Below, piece by piece: positions 43,354 through 53,056 of a stretch of 64,000 nucleotides of DNA. Where the stretch lies: contig NZ_MVHT01000001.1 of NCBI RefSeq assembly GCF_002086275.1, positions 122,392 to 186,391 on the forward strand. Reading direction: 5' to 3'. Position 1 is the first letter of the stretch; each line of letters begins with the position of its first letter. The notes beneath the pieces are model-generated. The model was not told the origin of the DNA, made no database searches, and saw nothing but the letters and a program-made list of their open reading frames with translations. The translations under genes were made by a program, and so were the position numbers. The DNA is from Mycobacterium intermedium. GTDB lineage: Bacteria; Actinomycetota; Actinomycetes; Mycobacteriales; Mycobacteriaceae.

Positions 43354-44814
43354 ATGTCTAGGCCGCATGGCGGCTCCCGAGTCGGCACCCGGTTCGGCCC
43401 GTACGAACTGCGATCACTGCTCGGTGTGGGTGGCATGGGTGAGGTCTACCAGGCCTACGACACCCGCAAGGGTCGGATGGTCGCGCTCAAGTTGTTGCGC
43501 TCCGAGCTGGCCGCGGACCCGTCATTCCAGCAACGGTTCCGGTTGGAGTCGGAGAGGGCGGCGCGGCTGCAGGAACCCCATGTCATCCCGGTCCACGACT
43601 TCGGCCAGATCGATGGGGTGCTCTTCATCGATATGCGCCTGGTCAACGGCGGCAGTCTGAAAGACCTGCTGCGCGCGCGTGGTGCGCTCGAGCCCGCGCG
43701 GGCGGTCTCGATCATCGCCCAGGTGGCGTCCGCGCTGGATGCCGCGCACGCCGACGGGCTGGTGCACCGCGACGTCAAGCCCGAAAACGTGCTGCTGACC
43801 GCCGAGGACTTCGCGTATCTGGTCGATTTCGGTATCGCCCGCGCCGGCAACGATCCCAGCGTGACGGCGAGCGGGGCGTTGCTCGGGTCGTGTGCCTACA
43901 TGGCGCCCGAACGGTTCGACAAGGTGCCGGTCGGGCCGCCGGCCGACGTCTATTCGCTGGCCTGCGTGCTGTACGAGTGCCTCACCGGCGAGCCGCCGTT
44001 CCCGGGCACGGAGGCCCCGCAGCTGATGACCGCGCACCTGATGTCGCCGCCGCCGCGGCCGAGCATCATGCGCAGGGGGATCAGAACGGCGTTCGATGAC
44101 GTCATCGCGATCGGGATGGCCAAGCGGCCCGTTGCGAGGTTCGCGTCCGCGGGCGAGCTGGCCAGGGCGGCCTCCGAGGCGTTGGGTGCCAATTCCCCGG
44201 CCCCGGTGAGCCGGCCGTCGCAAACCCGGCCGTTCCCGGCGAGGTATCAAAACCCGGATGACACGGGTTTCAGCCCGTATCCGCCGGCCATTCCTGCGTC
44301 TCAAAGGGCTTCCCGGAGGCCGCGTTACGGGCGTACGACGGTCATCGTCGGGGGTGTGGCCGTGACCATGCTGGTGCTCGCAGCGGTCTTGGTGGCGATC
44401 CTGATTGTCCGCAACACCTTTTTCAAGTCGACCCCTGCGGCGGAGGCGCCGCCGCAGACGACCACGGCCACGCCCACGCTGTCACGTCCGGTGGATGGCG
44501 CCGACGGGCTTGGCTTCGTTGGGCACACTGCCCGGTGCGATCCCGGGAATCCTCCCGCGATGGTGGTGCGAACGGCTCAGTCGCTCGTGGTGATATGCCA
44601 AACCGGCACCGGGAGTTACTACTATCGGGGCGAGCGGATCCGTGATGGCGCCAACATCGAACTTGCCAACGCGGTGCGCACCGACGGCGGGTTTGACGTC
44701 ACAAACCCGGCCAACGGCGTCCGCTATGAAGTGCGTCCGCAGCAACTCACGATTCTCAGTGGTAGTCATGTCGATTCGGCGGAACCGGTGCTGCAGTACG
44801 CCACCGCGAACTAA
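43354..44814 (+). CDS. Receptor-like Ser/Thr protein kinase
   Basis: A 486-residue kinase. LLGVGGMGEVYQAYD, ATP Lys (~46, VALKLL), catalytic VHRDVKPENV (Asp ~140) and DFGIARAG are intact. After a Pro-rich juxtamembrane stretch, a single membrane helix (~331-353) leads to an extracellular domain of about 115 residues with two Cys (ARCDPG, VVICQT), as in PknE/PknH-type sensors. The ligand is unknown. It follows the DsbA-like gene after 62 bases in the same direction. Confidence 0.9.
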   Translation: MSRPHGGSRVGTRFGPYELRSLLGVGGMGEVYQAYDTRKGRMVALKLLRSELAADPSFQQRFRLESERAARLQEPHVIPVHDFGQIDGVLFIDMRLVNGGSLKDLLRARGALEPARAVSIIAQVASALDAAHADGLVHRDVKPENVLLTAEDFAYLVDFGIARAGNDPSVTASGALLGSCAYMAPERFDKVPVGPPADVYSLACVLYECLTGEPPFPGTEAPQLMTAHLMSPPPRPSIMRRGIRTAFDDVIAIGMAKRPVARFASAGELARAASEALGANSPAPVSRPSQTRPFPARYQNPDDTGFSPYPPAIPASQRASRRPRYGRTTVIVGGVAVTMLVLAAVLVAILIVRNTFFKSTPAAEAPPQTTTATPTLSRPVDGADGLGFVGHTARCDPGNPPAMVVRTAQSLVVICQTGTGSYYYRGERIRDGANIELANAVRTDGGFDVTNPANGVRYEVRPQQLTILSGSHVDSAEPVLQYATAN

Positions 44815-44842
44815 GTCTTCCGGCGCTGCGCGCCACGCGCGG

Positions 44843-46222
44843 TCAGGCTTCTCCGAATACCACGCCGGGGTTGAGGATGCCTGCCGGGTCGAAGCTCTCC
44901 TTGATCCGACGCATGAGGGCGATTTTGGCCGGATCCTCCAGCTTGCGGTAGTACGGTGTCTTGGCGCGGCCAATGCCGTGCTCGCCGGAGATGGCACCAC
45001 CCAATTCCATTGCCAGCCCGAATATTTCGGTCATGAGTTGCTTGCGCTTCGCGTTGTCTTCGCACACGATGGCCATGTGCACGTTGCCGTCACCGGCGTG
45101 CCCGCAACCGATGGCGCCGCCGCCCGCGGCTGCCGCCAGACTCCGTGCGGTGGAAAGGAACTTCGGCATCGACGCGCGGGGGACGACGGTGTCGATGATG
45201 TCGTGTGCACCCAATGCTTTTGCCGCCCAGAATGCCTTCTCGCGGGCCTCGATCAACTTGCGCGCCGCACCCCCTTCCAGCACGTAGGCGTCGGCCGCGC
45301 CCAGTTCGGCAAGCATCTCACCGACAGCTTCGACGTCCTCGAACAGTCGGTCGCTGGTGCGGTCCTCCACTGCCACGAGCAGATATGCCTGGCAGCTGTC
45401 GCGGATGTTGTCGGGAATGCCCAACTCTAGATTCTGGGTGGCGATGAGCGCCGCCATCGTCATGTTGTCGATGTATTCCACGATGTAGGGCGCGATGCCG
45501 CTGGCGAGCACCTTCGGCACCGCCTCCATGACCTGGTCGAAGTCGGCGAAGGGGGCAAGCACGCTGGCTTGGTGTTCCAGGCGTGGATGCAGCTTGACGA
45601 TCACCTCGGTGGCAAGGGCCAGGGTGCCCTCGGAGCCGACGATCAGCTGGGTCAGGTCGTAGCCGGTGGAGACTTTGGCGATCTTGCCACCGGTGCGGAT
45701 GATCTCGCCGGTCGGCAGCACCGCCTCCAGGCCGAGCACGTTGTGTCGGGCGATGCCGTACTTGACCGCGCGCATGCCGCCGGCATTGGTTCCGACGTTG
45801 CCGCCGACGCTGGAGGACAGCTCGCCTGGATGGACCATGTAGCCGAGCCCGTGGTCGATGGTGGCGGCGTCGAGTTCGGTCAGCGTCACGCCGGGCTGGA
45901 CCACGGCGACCTGGTTTTCGGTGTCGACCTCGAGGACCTTGTTCATCCGCTCGAACGAGATCAGCAGACCGTTCGGGAGGGGTCGCGCCGCCCCGGACAG
46001 GCCACAACCCGACCCGCGGGCCGTCACCGGGACGGCGAATTCGGTGGCGATTTTCAGCAGTTCGGCGACCTCTTGCGCGGTCGCCGGCTTGGCGACGTAG
46101 GCCGGCAACTGCGGCGGAAGGGCCAGCTCCTCGTCGTGCCCATAGTCCTCAGGGATCGCCTCGCCGGTGAGCAGGTTGTTGTTCCCGACGATCTCGGCGA
46201 ACCGCGTCGCTGCGTCACTCAT
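44843..46222 (-). CDS. FAD-linked oxidase/D-lactate-glycolate dehydrogenase-like (GlcD family)
   Basis: A 459-residue VAO/PCMH-type flavoenzyme. The FAD site is VTARGSGCGLSGAARPL and GELSSSVGGNVGTNAGG; the C-terminal cap contains CGHAGDGNVHMAIVCED and the closing SGEHGIGRAKT...DPAGILNPG. These match D-2-hydroxyacid dehydrogenases; by memory the gene resembles M. tuberculosis Rv2280. Substrate (D-lactate, glycolate or another) is not fixed by sequence. It converges on the kinase gene. Confidence 0.88.
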   Translation of the reverse strand: MSDAATRFAEIVGNNNLLTGEAIPEDYGHDEELALPPQLPAYVAKPATAQEVAELLKIATEFAVPVTARGSGCGLSGAARPLPNGLLISFERMNKVLEVDTENQVAVVQPGVTLTELDAATIDHGLGYMVHPGELSSSVGGNVGTNAGGMRAVKYGIARHNVLGLEAVLPTGEIIRTGGKIAKVSTGYDLTQLIVGSEGTLALATEVIVKLHPRLEHQASVLAPFADFDQVMEAVPKVLASGIAPYIVEYIDNMTMAALIATQNLELGIPDNIRDSCQAYLLVAVEDRTSDRLFEDVEAVGEMLAELGAADAYVLEGGAARKLIEAREKAFWAAKALGAHDIIDTVVPRASMPKFLSTARSLAAAAGGGAIGCGHAGDGNVHMAIVCEDNAKRKQLMTEIFGLAMELGGAISGEHGIGRAKTPYYRKLEDPAKIALMRRIKESFDPAGILNPGVVFGEA

Positions 46223-46413
46223 CCGAGCTCCCCTTTCCTGCGACTTTCGGCTACTGGACAGCGATTCACTCTAAACCTGGTCGTCGGGGGTCGGTAAGGG
46301 TCACTTGGGCCCCTCTTCGTGCAGGGTTGTGCAAAATGCACTTGCCACTGTCGCCGGCGCGACGGGGGATCAAGGTGCTGCCGGCGTGCCGGCGACCGAG
46401 CGCTCAGACGCTG

Positions 46414-47640
46414 TCATGACGCATCGATCACGGCCAGATCGGGATGTTCTGGTCGCACGCCCATGCCGACCATGCGGGCGGGGATGCGCGCGAGCCGGGG
46501 CCAGCGCGCAACCAGCCGTACCACCCGCGGTGACCTGATCTGTTCCGGGCCGCCCAGCACAGCGGTGATGACGTTCTTTTGGATGAAGACCTGCGCCGCT
46601 TGGGTGACGCGGGTGGGGAGTTCACGCCGCTTCTGCACGCGGTGCAGATCGTCGTCGGTTAGCTGGCCTCGACGTAATGGTGGGGTCAGGAGATTGGCTG
46701 CGGCTACTGCGTCCTGGATCGCCAGGTTGATACCTACTCCGCCGATCGGCGACATGGCGTGAGCGGCATCGCCGATGCAAAGCAAGCCGGGCCGATGCCA
46801 TTGCTTGAGACGGTCGACCTTGACGGTCAACAACGCCAGATCGTCTAAGTCGGCGAGTTTCTCGGTGCGCTGTGCGATGAACGGCGCCAGCTTCGCTATC
46901 TGGTTGCGAAAGAAGTGAATTCCGCGCTCGCGCGCCTGTTCCAGGGAGTCCTTGGCGATCACATAGCCGCATTGCCAATAGTCGCCGCGGTTGATCATGA
47001 CCAGGATGACACCCTGGCCGAAGCTGCCCATCGATTCGTCGGGATCGCTTGGCAGGCGCGGAATCCGGAACCAGAGCACGTCTATCGGTGCTCCGAGGTT
47101 CACGACTGCCAGGGCTGCACGGGCGCGCACGGTGGAGGACCTGCCGTCACAGCCGATCACAAGGTCACTGAAGATCTTCGTCTCGCCGTCGGGGGTGCTG
47201 ACGATGACGCCCGCGATGCGGCCGTTCTCCTCGATCAGGTCCTTGACCTCCGCCGCCATCATGAGCTGGAAGGTCGGATAGCGTTGTGCCTCTTTGGCAA
47301 CGAAATCCAGAAAGTCCCATTGCGGCATCATGGCAATGAACTTTCCCCGCACCGGCAGATGGCGGAAATCGGCCACTGTCACTTTGAAATCACCGAAACT
47401 GGCGCTGATCGTCGGTGTCGGGTAATGCGGTCGTTGCAGTAACCGCTCATAGAGGCCGAGCTCGTTCATCACCTCGAGGGTGGATGGATGGATGGTGTCA
47501 CCACGGAAATCCCGTAGGAAATCACCGTGCTTTTCCACGACGATGACGTCGATCCCGGCGCGGGCGAGCAGGTAACCGAGCATCATGCCTGCCGGCCCGC
47601 CACCCGCGATACAGCAGCGCGTTTTCAGCTCGGCTGTCAT
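46414..47640 (-). CDS. FAD-dependent aromatic hydroxylase-type monooxygenase
   Basis: A 408-residue group A flavoprotein monooxygenase: N-terminal CCIAGGGPAGMMLGYLLARAG (quoted in part: AGGGPAGMMLGYLLA), mid DLVIGCDGRSSTVR and the FAD-ribityl motif LLCIGDAAHAMSPIGGVG. It resembles mycobacterial Rv1260/Rv0575c-type oxidoreductases, which usually act on aromatic or polyketide substrates. It is isolated: 190 bases from the GlcD gene on the same strand, 215 from the helicase gene. Confidence 0.86.
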   Translation of the reverse strand: MTAELKTRCCIAGGGPAGMMLGYLLARAGIDVIVVEKHGDFLRDFRGDTIHPSTLEVMNELGLYERLLQRPHYPTPTISASFGDFKVTVADFRHLPVRGKFIAMMPQWDFLDFVAKEAQRYPTFQLMMAAEVKDLIEENGRIAGVIVSTPDGETKIFSDLVIGCDGRSSTVRARAALAVVNLGAPIDVLWFRIPRLPSDPDESMGSFGQGVILVMINRGDYWQCGYVIAKDSLEQARERGIHFFRNQIAKLAPFIAQRTEKLADLDDLALLTVKVDRLKQWHRPGLLCIGDAAHAMSPIGGVGINLAIQDAVAAANLLTPPLRRGQLTDDDLHRVQKRRELPTRVTQAAQVFIQKNVITAVLGGPEQIRSPRVVRLVARWPRLARIPARMVGMGVRPEHPDLAVIDAS

Positions 47641-47857
47641 GGCGACGGGTCTACGTTCACCGACGGGCAGTCCACGTCTGAACTCTACCGGCGTGCGGCT
47701 TGGCCGTGAAGGCTCGTCGAGTGTGGGGGAAATGTACCTCTTCCCAAGATGTTTGGGCTATAGGACCCACATTCGGCGAGCAAAATCGGGCAGCCGGCGG
47801 CGGAACCCCCACGCGAATTGCCCACCGCTGAGTCCGGGCGTCGCAGGCAAGTCCACC

Positions 47858-50800
47858 TCAGGCGATCAGTCTGCGGATGTCGTCGGCGGTGAGGGTGGAG
47901 CCGAACGCATTCCCGTCGTCGACGACGCTGGCGAAGAGCTTGGCCTTACGTGCGTTGAGGGCCAGTACCTTGTCCTCGATGGTGTCGCGGGCAATCAGCC
48001 GGTAGACCATGACGTTGCGAGTTTGGCCGATACGGTGGGTACGGTCGATCGCCTGCGCCTCGGTCGCAGGATTCCACCACGGGTCGAGCAGAAAGCAGTA
48101 GTCGGCCTCGGTGAGGTTCAACCCGAACCCGCCGGCTTTGAGGCTGATCAGGAATACCGGGGCGTCTCCGTCCTTGAACCGCTGTATCACGTTGGCGCGG
48201 TCGCGGGTCTGCCCGTCGAGATAGCAATACGCGATGCCCTCGGTGTCGAGGCGATCGCGGACTCGGCCGAGGAAGCGGGTGAACTGGCTGAACACCAGCG
48301 CGCGGTGGCCGCCGGCGACGACATCACGCAGATGCTCGGCCAGCGCGTCGATCCTCGCGCTGGCCATCTGGTCGTGTTCGGGGTCGACCAATCCGGGATG
48401 CAGGGCCATCTGTCGCAGCACGGTGAGGGATCTGAGAATCGTCACGCGGTTGCGCTGCATGTCAGTGAGCAGGCCGAGCACCTTCTGCCGCTCGCGTTGC
48501 AGGCGCTTGTCGTACAGCGCGCGGTGCCGCGGCGGCAACTCGATTTCGAGGACCTGCTCTTGCTTGGCGGGCAACTCGGCGGCGACGTGCTCCTTGGTGC
48601 GGCGCTTGACCAACGGCTTGATGCGTCGGCGGAACAGAGCCAAAAGCTCAGCGTCGCGGTTCTTTTCGATGGGCTTGGCGTAAAACTCGTTGAACTTCGT
48701 CGGGCTGGGGAACAGCCCAGGAGCGGTGATTGACAGCAGTGCCCAGAACTCCATCAGGTTGTTTTCCATTGGGGTACCGGTGATTGCCAGCTTGAATGGT
48801 GTGGCGAGCTTGCGTGCACATTGGTAGGTCTTGGCGCGGTGGTTCTTGACGAACTGCGCCTCGTCCAGAATCAGCCCCGACCAGGTTCTACCGGCGTGAG
48901 CCTCGAAGTCGAGCCTGAACAGCGTGTACGAGGTGACCACGATGTGGGCGCCGGTCGTCAGCTCGTCGAGGTCGGTACGGGCGCGCCGCAGCGTGTCGGT
49001 GATGGGCACAATGTTGAGCTCGGGTGCGAATCGTGCGGCCTCGGTGGCCCAGTTGGCCACCACGCTGGCCGGCGCCACCACCAGAAACGGCGCCATGCTC
49101 GGATTCTGTTGCCGGACATGGCAGATCAACGCCAGCGACTGGATGGTCTTACCCAGTCCCATGTCGTCGGCGAGAATTCCGCCGAGCCCGTGCGCAAACA
49201 GGGTCGCAAGCCAGGAGAAACCTTCGGCCTGATACGGCCGCAGGTCCGCGCGCAACTCGGCCGGCACCGCGGCCGGCGCCACGCCGTTCAGGGCGCGAAG
49301 TCCGTCGGCCTGGCGGCGCCACTCGTCGGCCTGGCGCGTGACGACTCCGAGTTCGGACAGTTCGTCGAACAGCCCGACCTGGAATCGGCTGATCCGGGCT
49401 GGCCCGTCCTCGGCGTCGGTGAGGGAGCGGGCTTCGGTGATGAGTTCGCGCAGCTTGACCAACTCCGGTTTGTCCAGCGAGAAATAGGCGCCGTCGGCCA
49501 GTAGGAGATGGGACTGGCCGGAAGCCAGCGCGGTGAACACGCTGACAAACGGAATCTGCTTGCCCTCAATGCTGATCGTGACACCAAGGTCGAACCAGTC
49601 CGTCTGACCGGCAACCGCATCCGTGGTTACCGCCACGGCGAGGGTGGCCTCTCGGTAGTCAGCCGGATCGCCCGTTACCTCGATGTCTACCTCGGGGAGT
49701 TCGGCGAGCAGCGGTTGAATTTCGGTGGCGAACCGCATGGTGTCCAAGCCAGACAGCCGGACCCGGGGGACGAGCCTGCCGTCCGCGGCGCGCAGTCTGG
49801 CTTCTTCCAACGGCGCTTCCAAGGTGGAGGCGAGCATTTTCTCAGCTTCCGGGTCGCGGTAGCCGACATGGTCCAACGTGCCGATCGGTACGCGAAAGTC
49901 CTTGTCGCCGAGATGGTATTCCCACTCCCAGCTCACCTCGAGTTCATGACCGTCCTGGTAGTCGGCGCGCAGCACCAAGGTCGGCCCGGTGATCTCGGGG
50001 AGCGCGACCGAATCGTCTGACGATGTGACGGTGGCGGTGTGGCGCAACCTCGGGTAGTACTCCGCGGTGAAACGCGCCGCCTCGGATGCGGGGATGACCA
50101 CCGGATGGCCGCCGAGCGCCATGCACTGCAACGCTTCGGGCGCGGGCTTGTCCAATCGGGCCAGGCGCAGTCCGCCGTCGTCGTAGACCGCCCCATGCCC
50201 TGACGATCCGATGAATGCCAGCGGCCGCGCCGTGGCGCCGTCTATCCGCAGCATCGGTTCAACCACGAGATCACCCATCGGGTCGGCGGTGACGTCCAGA
50301 CATAACTGGGCGTCGCAGGGCGATGGCACCTCCCGTTGGGTTTCTCGCTGGATGAGTCGGACCCCCACTCGGCGCGCCTCGGCGAGCAGTGGCCACAGCT
50401 GCGGGGAACCGAACCGCAGCAGCGAGACGACCTTTACGTCGTCCTCGTAACTGTCCGAATAGTGGTAAACGCCATAAGGGTTCGAGATCGACGCCCGATA
50501 GGTCACATATAACTCACGCAACGCCTGGACGTGAGCGCCGAGATAGCCGTCGCGTTCCAGCGTCCGCACCTTGTCCCAAGTCAGATGGTCGGCCACCCAA
50601 CCGCCTCGTTTCGCGGGCCGCATGAGCCGGGCCACCAGCCTAGGCATCGGTCCGTCCGTCGAAAGGTTGAGCTCAATCGCCAGCGGCGTCCCGGCGCAAT
50701 GATGAGAAGCGGGCAGCAGGGCGTCCAGCGAGTGCCGCCATGCGGTCGGGTATGGCGCGCGCCGTGCGCCTGTGGTCACGGCATCGGCGATGGTTATGGC

Positions 50801-51082
50801 AATGGCCCCGACATGCTTGCAGTTGAGGTGCACCGGGCAGTTGCAAAAACCAAAGGTGAATCTCCAGCTGTCGGTGCCTTCCAGGGAAAGGTGCACGGTG
50901 GTGGCATAGGCCTGGCCCTGGCTGCCCCAGACCTGACCGGTCAGAGTGCGCCGCTGCGGATCCCACAGGCATTTCAGCACCCGGCCCTCGCGCGCGTAAG
51001 CCAGACCGCGGTGGTAGGTGGCCTCGCCGAGCGAGGCGAAGACGCTGGCGAGGATTATCGAGGGATACGTCGGGGGCTGCAT
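47858..51082 (-). CDS. SNF2-family helicase with SWIM zinc finger
   Basis: A protein of about 1074 residues. Residues ~80-105 hold a SWIM finger (FCNCPVHLNCKHVGAIA). The C-terminal half is an SNF2 motor: DDMGLGKTIQ (motif I), LILDEAQFVKN (II), ITGTPMENN (III), SLKAGGFGLNLTEAD (V) and DRTHRIGQT (VI). Such proteins remodel DNA-protein complexes or act in repair and phage restriction. The start is uncertain: ATG 51082 precedes the first conserved residues; the frame is open to 51145. It is followed by no obvious partner gene. Confidence 0.88.
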   Translation of the reverse strand: MQPPTYPSIILASVFASLGEATYHRGLAYAREGRVLKCLWDPQRRTLTGQVWGSQGQAYATTVHLSLEGTDSWRFTFGFCNCPVHLNCKHVGAIAITIADAVTTGARRAPYPTAWRHSLDALLPASHHCAGTPLAIELNLSTDGPMPRLVARLMRPAKRGGWVADHLTWDKVRTLERDGYLGAHVQALRELYVTYRASISNPYGVYHYSDSYEDDVKVVSLLRFGSPQLWPLLAEARRVGVRLIQRETQREVPSPCDAQLCLDVTADPMGDLVVEPMLRIDGATARPLAFIGSSGHGAVYDDGGLRLARLDKPAPEALQCMALGGHPVVIPASEAARFTAEYYPRLRHTATVTSSDDSVALPEITGPTLVLRADYQDGHELEVSWEWEYHLGDKDFRVPIGTLDHVGYRDPEAEKMLASTLEAPLEEARLRAADGRLVPRVRLSGLDTMRFATEIQPLLAELPEVDIEVTGDPADYREATLAVAVTTDAVAGQTDWFDLGVTISIEGKQIPFVSVFTALASGQSHLLLADGAYFSLDKPELVKLRELITEARSLTDAEDGPARISRFQVGLFDELSELGVVTRQADEWRRQADGLRALNGVAPAAVPAELRADLRPYQAEGFSWLATLFAHGLGGILADDMGLGKTIQSLALICHVRQQNPSMAPFLVVAPASVVANWATEAARFAPELNIVPITDTLRRARTDLDELTTGAHIVVTSYTLFRLDFEAHAGRTWSGLILDEAQFVKNHRAKTYQCARKLATPFKLAITGTPMENNLMEFWALLSITAPGLFPSPTKFNEFYAKPIEKNRDAELLALFRRRIKPLVKRRTKEHVAAELPAKQEQVLEIELPPRHRALYDKRLQRERQKVLGLLTDMQRNRVTILRSLTVLRQMALHPGLVDPEHDQMASARIDALAEHLRDVVAGGHRALVFSQFTRFLGRVRDRLDTEGIAYCYLDGQTRDRANVIQRFKDGDAPVFLISLKAGGFGLNLTEADYCFLLDPWWNPATEAQAIDRTHRIGQTRNVMVYRLIARDTIEDKVLALNARKAKLFASVVDDGNAFGSTLTADDIRRLIA

Positions 51083-51261
51083 GATCGCACGGTAACGATG
51101 GGGTCCGACAAGTCTTGAAATGAGCCGATATCGAATAGTTTTCAATCACGTTGGGCTGTGCGTGCGCGACGGTGAGTTTGTCAATCTTGTCCGAGGCTCG
51201 ACAAGCCTGGCGCGAAAGCTGGACCTCGGCGGGATAGCACTGCGAATCACAGGCCATTCCG

Positions 51262-51435
51262 GTGAACCTGCTGCTGACGGAAGCTGCGCCGGTATCCCGG
51301 CTTCAACGGGTCGGCCTAGCCGCCCCGCCCCCGGCGCTCGTGCTTAACCGTTCTACGACGCACTTGATCGACCATGCGGTGGCCGCGCTGGTGGCGTCCC
51401 TGCGAGGTAGGGCCGATCGCCCGGTGTTGACGTGA
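51262..51435 (+). pseudogene. Possible regulator remnant
   Basis: A 57-codon frame (GTG 51262) that reads like the C-terminus of a larger protein, with SRLQRVGLAAPPPAL and THLIDHAVAALVASLRG. It is cut off upstream by stops. It may be a decayed LysR-like tail; I cannot confirm it. The rest of the 51083-51479 gap has no supported feature. Confidence 0.25.
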
Positions 51436-51479
51436 GGGGTGGGCGCGACGAACGCTCTTCGGCGGGCCACACTAGTGCC

Positions 51480-51575
51480 ATGAAGGCATGTGATCTCACC
51501 GCCGCCGTGCGGCTCCTAGGTGTTATGTCGTCGTCTCACGCGTCTTCTCGCGCGTCGTCTGGAAGGTCGGCGTGA
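51480..51575 (+). CDS. Possible 31-residue ORF coupled to the ATP-grasp gene
   Basis: ATG 51480 opens a short frame (MKACDLTAAVRLLGVMSSSH..., Ser/Ala/Arg-rich tail) whose TGA overlaps the GTG/ATG start region of the ATP-grasp gene (GTGATGG). No clear ribosome site precedes it and its third-position GC is lower than that of neighbours, so it may be chance. If real it could be a leader peptide or a peptide substrate of the ligase. Confidence 0.3.
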   Translation: MKACDLTAAVRLLGVMSSSHASSRASSGRSA

Positions 51576-53056
51576 TGGTGCCAGCCGGAGGACCTGAGCC
51601 CCAGCCGCGCCGCGTGCTGAAGGGCCTGTCGGACGTACGCGCGTTCTTTCACAACAACACCGTGCCGGTGTTCTTCATCTCGCCGACGCCGTTCAACCTG
51701 CTGGGCATCGACCGGTGGATACGAAACTTCTTCTACCTGACCTACTTTGACTCTTTCGAGGGCCTGCATTCGCGAGTGTTCGTGCCCCGTCGGCGGGACC
51801 GCAGGGATTTCGACTGCATGGGGGATGTCTGCAACCACCTGCTGTCCGATCCGGAGACGCTTGAGTTCATCGCGGGCAAGGGTCCCGGTGGCAAGGCGTG
51901 CTTCGTGTTCCTGGAGGAGGAAACGCAGGCACTGGCGCGGCAGGCGGGTCTCGAGGTCATACATCCGTCCTGCGAGCTGCGCGAACGCCTCGGTTCCAAG
52001 ATCATCATGACGCGCTTGGCCAACGAAGCGGGCGTGCCGAGCGTGCCGCACACGATGGGGCGCGTCGGCTCCTACGACGAACTGCTGGCACTCGCCCAGA
52101 GCGCGGGACTGGGGGACGACCTGGTCATCTCGATCGCCTACGGCAACGCCGGCAGCGGGACGTTCTTCATCCGCGGTCAGCGTGACTGGGACGAGCACGC
52201 CGCCGATCTGACCTGTCAGCCAGAGGTCAAGGTGATGAAGCGGATCCGCAATGTCGAGGTCTGCATCGAGGGCGTGGTGACCCGCCACGGCACCGTGATC
52301 GGGCCCGCGATGACGAGTCTGGTCGGGTACTCGGAGGTGACGCCGTATCGGGGCGCCTGGTGCGGCAACGACGTTTGGCGCGAGGTGCTGCCCGCGGACC
52401 AGACGCACGCCGCGCGCGAGATGGTGCGAAAGCTGGGTGACGTGCTGAGTCGCGAGGGGTACCGCGGCTACTTCGAGGTGGACCTGCTGCATGACCTCGA
52501 TTCCGGTGAGCTCTACCTCGGCGAGGTGAACCCCCGGCTCAGTGGTGCCAGCCCGATGACAAACCTGACCACCGAGGCATATGCGGACATGCCGCTGTTT
52601 CTCTTCCATCTGCTCGAGTACATGGACGTGGAGTACGAACTCGACATCGAGGAGATCAACGAGCGTTGGGAGCGGGGCTACGGCGAGAACGAGGTGTGGG
52701 GCCAGGTGATCATCTCGGAGACCTCGCCGGATATCGAGCTGTTCACCTCCACGCCACGCACGGGCGTGTGGCGCATCGACGACGACGGTCGGGTCTCGTT
52801 CATGCGGTCCGCCAACGACTGGGCCACGCTGCTGGACGGGTCCGAGGCCTTCTACATGCGAGTCGCGGCGCCGGGTGACTTGCGTTCGGAGGGAGCGCAA
52901 CTCGGCGTTCTGGTCACGCGGGGGCACTTGCAGACGGAGGACTATCAGCTGACTGAGCGGTGCAAGCGGTGGGTCAACGGCATGAAGGCGAAATTTGTGT
53001 CGACGCCGTTGGTGCCGGCCGCGCCGATCGTGTCTCGGCTCGTCGCACGGGCGTGA
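51572..53056 (+). CDS. ATP-grasp domain ligase
   Basis: A 494-residue protein of the ATP-grasp superfamily (carbamoyl-phosphate-synthase/biotin-carboxylase-like). Visible features: ERLGSKIIMTRLANEAGVP (start of the fold), VISIAYGNAGSGTFFI (ATP loop), EVCIEGVV, and the metal/phosphate motif LYLGEVNPRLSGASP with Glu and Asn ligands. The first ~130 residues form a pre-ATP-grasp domain. Such enzymes join a carboxylate to an amine or thiol through an acyl phosphate. GTG 51572 or ATG 51575 is the start. The stop overlaps the serine hydrolase start (GTGA). Confidence 0.8.
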   Translation: MMVPAGGPEPQPRRVLKGLSDVRAFFHNNTVPVFFISPTPFNLLGIDRWIRNFFYLTYFDSFEGLHSRVFVPRRRDRRDFDCMGDVCNHLLSDPETLEFIAGKGPGGKACFVFLEEETQALARQAGLEVIHPSCELRERLGSKIIMTRLANEAGVPSVPHTMGRVGSYDELLALAQSAGLGDDLVISIAYGNAGSGTFFIRGQRDWDEHAADLTCQPEVKVMKRIRNVEVCIEGVVTRHGTVIGPAMTSLVGYSEVTPYRGAWCGNDVWREVLPADQTHAAREMVRKLGDVLSREGYRGYFEVDLLHDLDSGELYLGEVNPRLSGASPMTNLTTEAYADMPLFLFHLLEYMDVEYELDIEEINERWERGYGENEVWGQVIISETSPDIELFTSTPRTGVWRIDDDGRVSFMRSANDWATLLDGSEAFYMRVAAPGDLRSEGAQLGVLVTRGHLQTEDYQLTERCKRWVNGMKAKFVSTPLVPAAPIVSRLVARA

